From: Kriegella aquimaris
GTDB lineage: Bacteria > Bacteroidota > Bacteroidia > Flavobacteriales > Flavobacteriaceae
Direction: 5' to 3'
Assembly (NCBI RefSeq): GCF_900103215.1
Contig: NZ_FNGV01000002.1
Coordinates: 372,001 to 436,000 of the forward strand
Length of the DNA: 64,000 bases
Under the pieces are notes generated by a model that ran no database searches, was not told where the DNA came from, and saw only the letters and a program-made list of their open reading frames with translations. This document shows positions 63,026 to 64,000 of this stretch, one piece after another. Every line of letters starts with the position of its first letter. Within the stretch, counting starts at the first letter, position 1. Position numbers and translations under genes: made by a program.

Positions 63026-63904
63026 ATGGGTAGATCATTTGAACAGTACCAAAAACGAAAGCTGATATCGTCTTATTTCTCGGTCGTACTGAGTATTGGT
63101 CTTGTGCTTTTTCTTTTGGGCGCTCTCGGACTGCTGCTGTTGAATACCAAAAAGATGGCAGATCATTTTAAAGAACAGATTACCATATCGTTGTTCTTGA
63201 AAGACAGTGCCAAAGAAGTAGAAGTTGATCAATTATTGAAGAGTTTGGAGGTCATGGAGTATACCAAATTGGCCACCTACGTCTCTAAAGAAGCGGCCGC
63301 TGAAAAGCACAGCGAAGAAATTGGGGAGAATTTTCTGGAGTTTTTAGGATACAATCCGCTGAAAAATTCAATCGATATTCAATTGAACGCCGATTTTGTC
63401 TCTCCGGAGCAAATCGAAGAAATCGCCGCAGAACTTTCCAAAAAAAAGCATGTTGACGAGGTGAGTTATGATAAGCCCCTTGTCGGGTTGTTGAGTGAGA
63501 ATGTCAAACGAATAAGTTTTTGGATCTTGGTCGCCAGTGCTGTTTTTACCTTTATCGCCATGCTGTTGATCAATAGTTCCATTCGATTATCGATATATTC
63601 CAAACGATTTATAATCAAGACCATGCAAATGGTAGGGGCTACCAAAACCTTTATCAGAAGACCATTTATTTGGACGAACGTTAAACTAGGTATGTTAGGC
63701 GCCATACTAGCACTGCTCGGTTTGGGGGGCGTATTGTATTATTTAGATCAGAATTTCCCTGAAATGGATCTTTTTCATGATATTCCCCAATTGGCTATAC
63801 TTTTTGGTAGTGTATTTGTCTTAGGGGTTTTAATTTCATGGATAAGTACCTATATGGCGGCCCAACGTTTTTTAAATTTGAGAACCGATGAACTCTATTA
63901 TTAA
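63026..63904 (+). CDS. ftsX: Cell-division ABC-type permease FtsX
   Basis: 292 residues. An N-terminal TM (about 18-38) is followed by a periplasmic domain (FKEQITISLFLKDSAKEVEVDQL) and three C-terminal TMs around ISFWILVASAVFTFIAMLLINSSIRLSIYSKRF and MVGATKTFIRRPF, the FtsX core signature. With the ATPase FtsE it controls peptidoglycan hydrolases at the septum. ftsE is not in the window. Divergent from leuS across an 80-bp gap, as usual for Flavobacteriia. Confidence 0.95.
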   Translation: MGRSFEQYQKRKLISSYFSVVLSIGLVLFLLGALGLLLLNTKKMADHFKEQITISLFLKDSAKEVEVDQLLKSLEVMEYTKLATYVSKEAAAEKHSEEIGENFLEFLGYNPLKNSIDIQLNADFVSPEQIEEIAAELSKKKHVDEVSYDKPLVGLLSENVKRISFWILVASAVFTFIAMLLINSSIRLSIYSKRFIIKTMQMVGATKTFIRRPFIWTNVKLGMLGAILALLGLGGVLYYLDQNFPEMDLFHDIPQLAILFGSVFVLGVLISWISTYMAAQRFLNLRTDELYY

Positions 63905-64000
63905 TAGTGACTTGGTTTTGTTAGACGACATGTATTCTTTCGGCAAAAGCGTTAATACATGGTTAAGGTTTGTAATCACGAAAATTGAACAACGTAATAC

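Noticed and set aside
63930-64000. Open frame after ftsX running to the window end
   Set aside because: Only about 24 codons are visible and the sequence does not resemble the DUF3098 gene often found after ftsX; not enough to call.

Overview
The window looks like a piece of a marine Flavobacteriaceae (Bacteroidota) chromosome. Lineage markers are the gliding-motility pair gldE-gldD behind mutY and ssb, a DUF4270 lipoprotein beside glmS, an atpD-atpC pair away from the rest of the ATP synthase operon, lipoproteins with acidic residues after the lipobox cysteine, and repeated TAnnTTTG (-7) promoter elements with no clear Shine-Dalgarno sequences. A GH16 enzyme and an S1-type sulfatase suggest use of algal polysaccharide. 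I saw no rRNA, tRNA, insertion sequence, prophage or CRISPR array.

Layout. 0-11 kb: end of a short GT5 glycogen-synthase-like gene, DUF4270 lipoprotein, glmS, a TonB receptor with an SGNH-hydrolase lipoprotein, and atpDC. 12-24 kb: a scattered biotin locus. It has bioF, a small DUF2007-like gene and bioD, then an opposing GT39-like membrane glycosyltransferase, then bioA and a FabF-like ketoacyl synthase. A LytTR two-component pair and a GH16 enzyme lie before bioB and a JmjC/cupin gene. 24.5-33 kb: recX, rng, a 29-residue basic protein, HU, then mutY-ssb-gldE-gldD, an MBL-fold hydrolase and a small lipoprotein. 33-44 kb: sulfatase, two M16 peptidase homologues, L21 (with an HhH extension)-L27, a Tat-exported Gfo/Idh/MocA oxidoreductase, ahcY.

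44-57 kb holds two PnuC-type vitamin uptake units. The first is an overlapping operon: YkoF-like thiamine-binding protein, PnuC, NadR-like kinase, DUF4301. The second is a TPP riboswitch followed by a TonB receptor and a PnuT-like permease. Between them are three tandem cassettes, each encoding a 100-residue secreted PepSY-like protein with its own promoter region and terminator. Next to the cassettes are an NtrC-type sigma-54 activator and a hybrid histidine kinase. The cassettes lack the usual TAnnTTTG promoter. Instead they carry a sigma-54-like TTGG(C/T)AT element at a fixed distance from the ATG and paired TTACACA repeats upstream, so I propose that this signalling pair controls them.

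57-64 kb: an Lrp/AsnC regulator, a small gene behind a perfect dyad centred on its -33 box, ferritin, a zinc peptidase, a SemiSWEET sugar transporter, a cluster of intergenic hairpin repeats, leuS with an unusual insertion, and ftsX. The strongest leads are the secreted-cassette/sigma-54 module, the ketoacyl synthase in the biotin locus, the start-codon hairpin after the TPP riboswitch, and the dyad operator next to ferritin.
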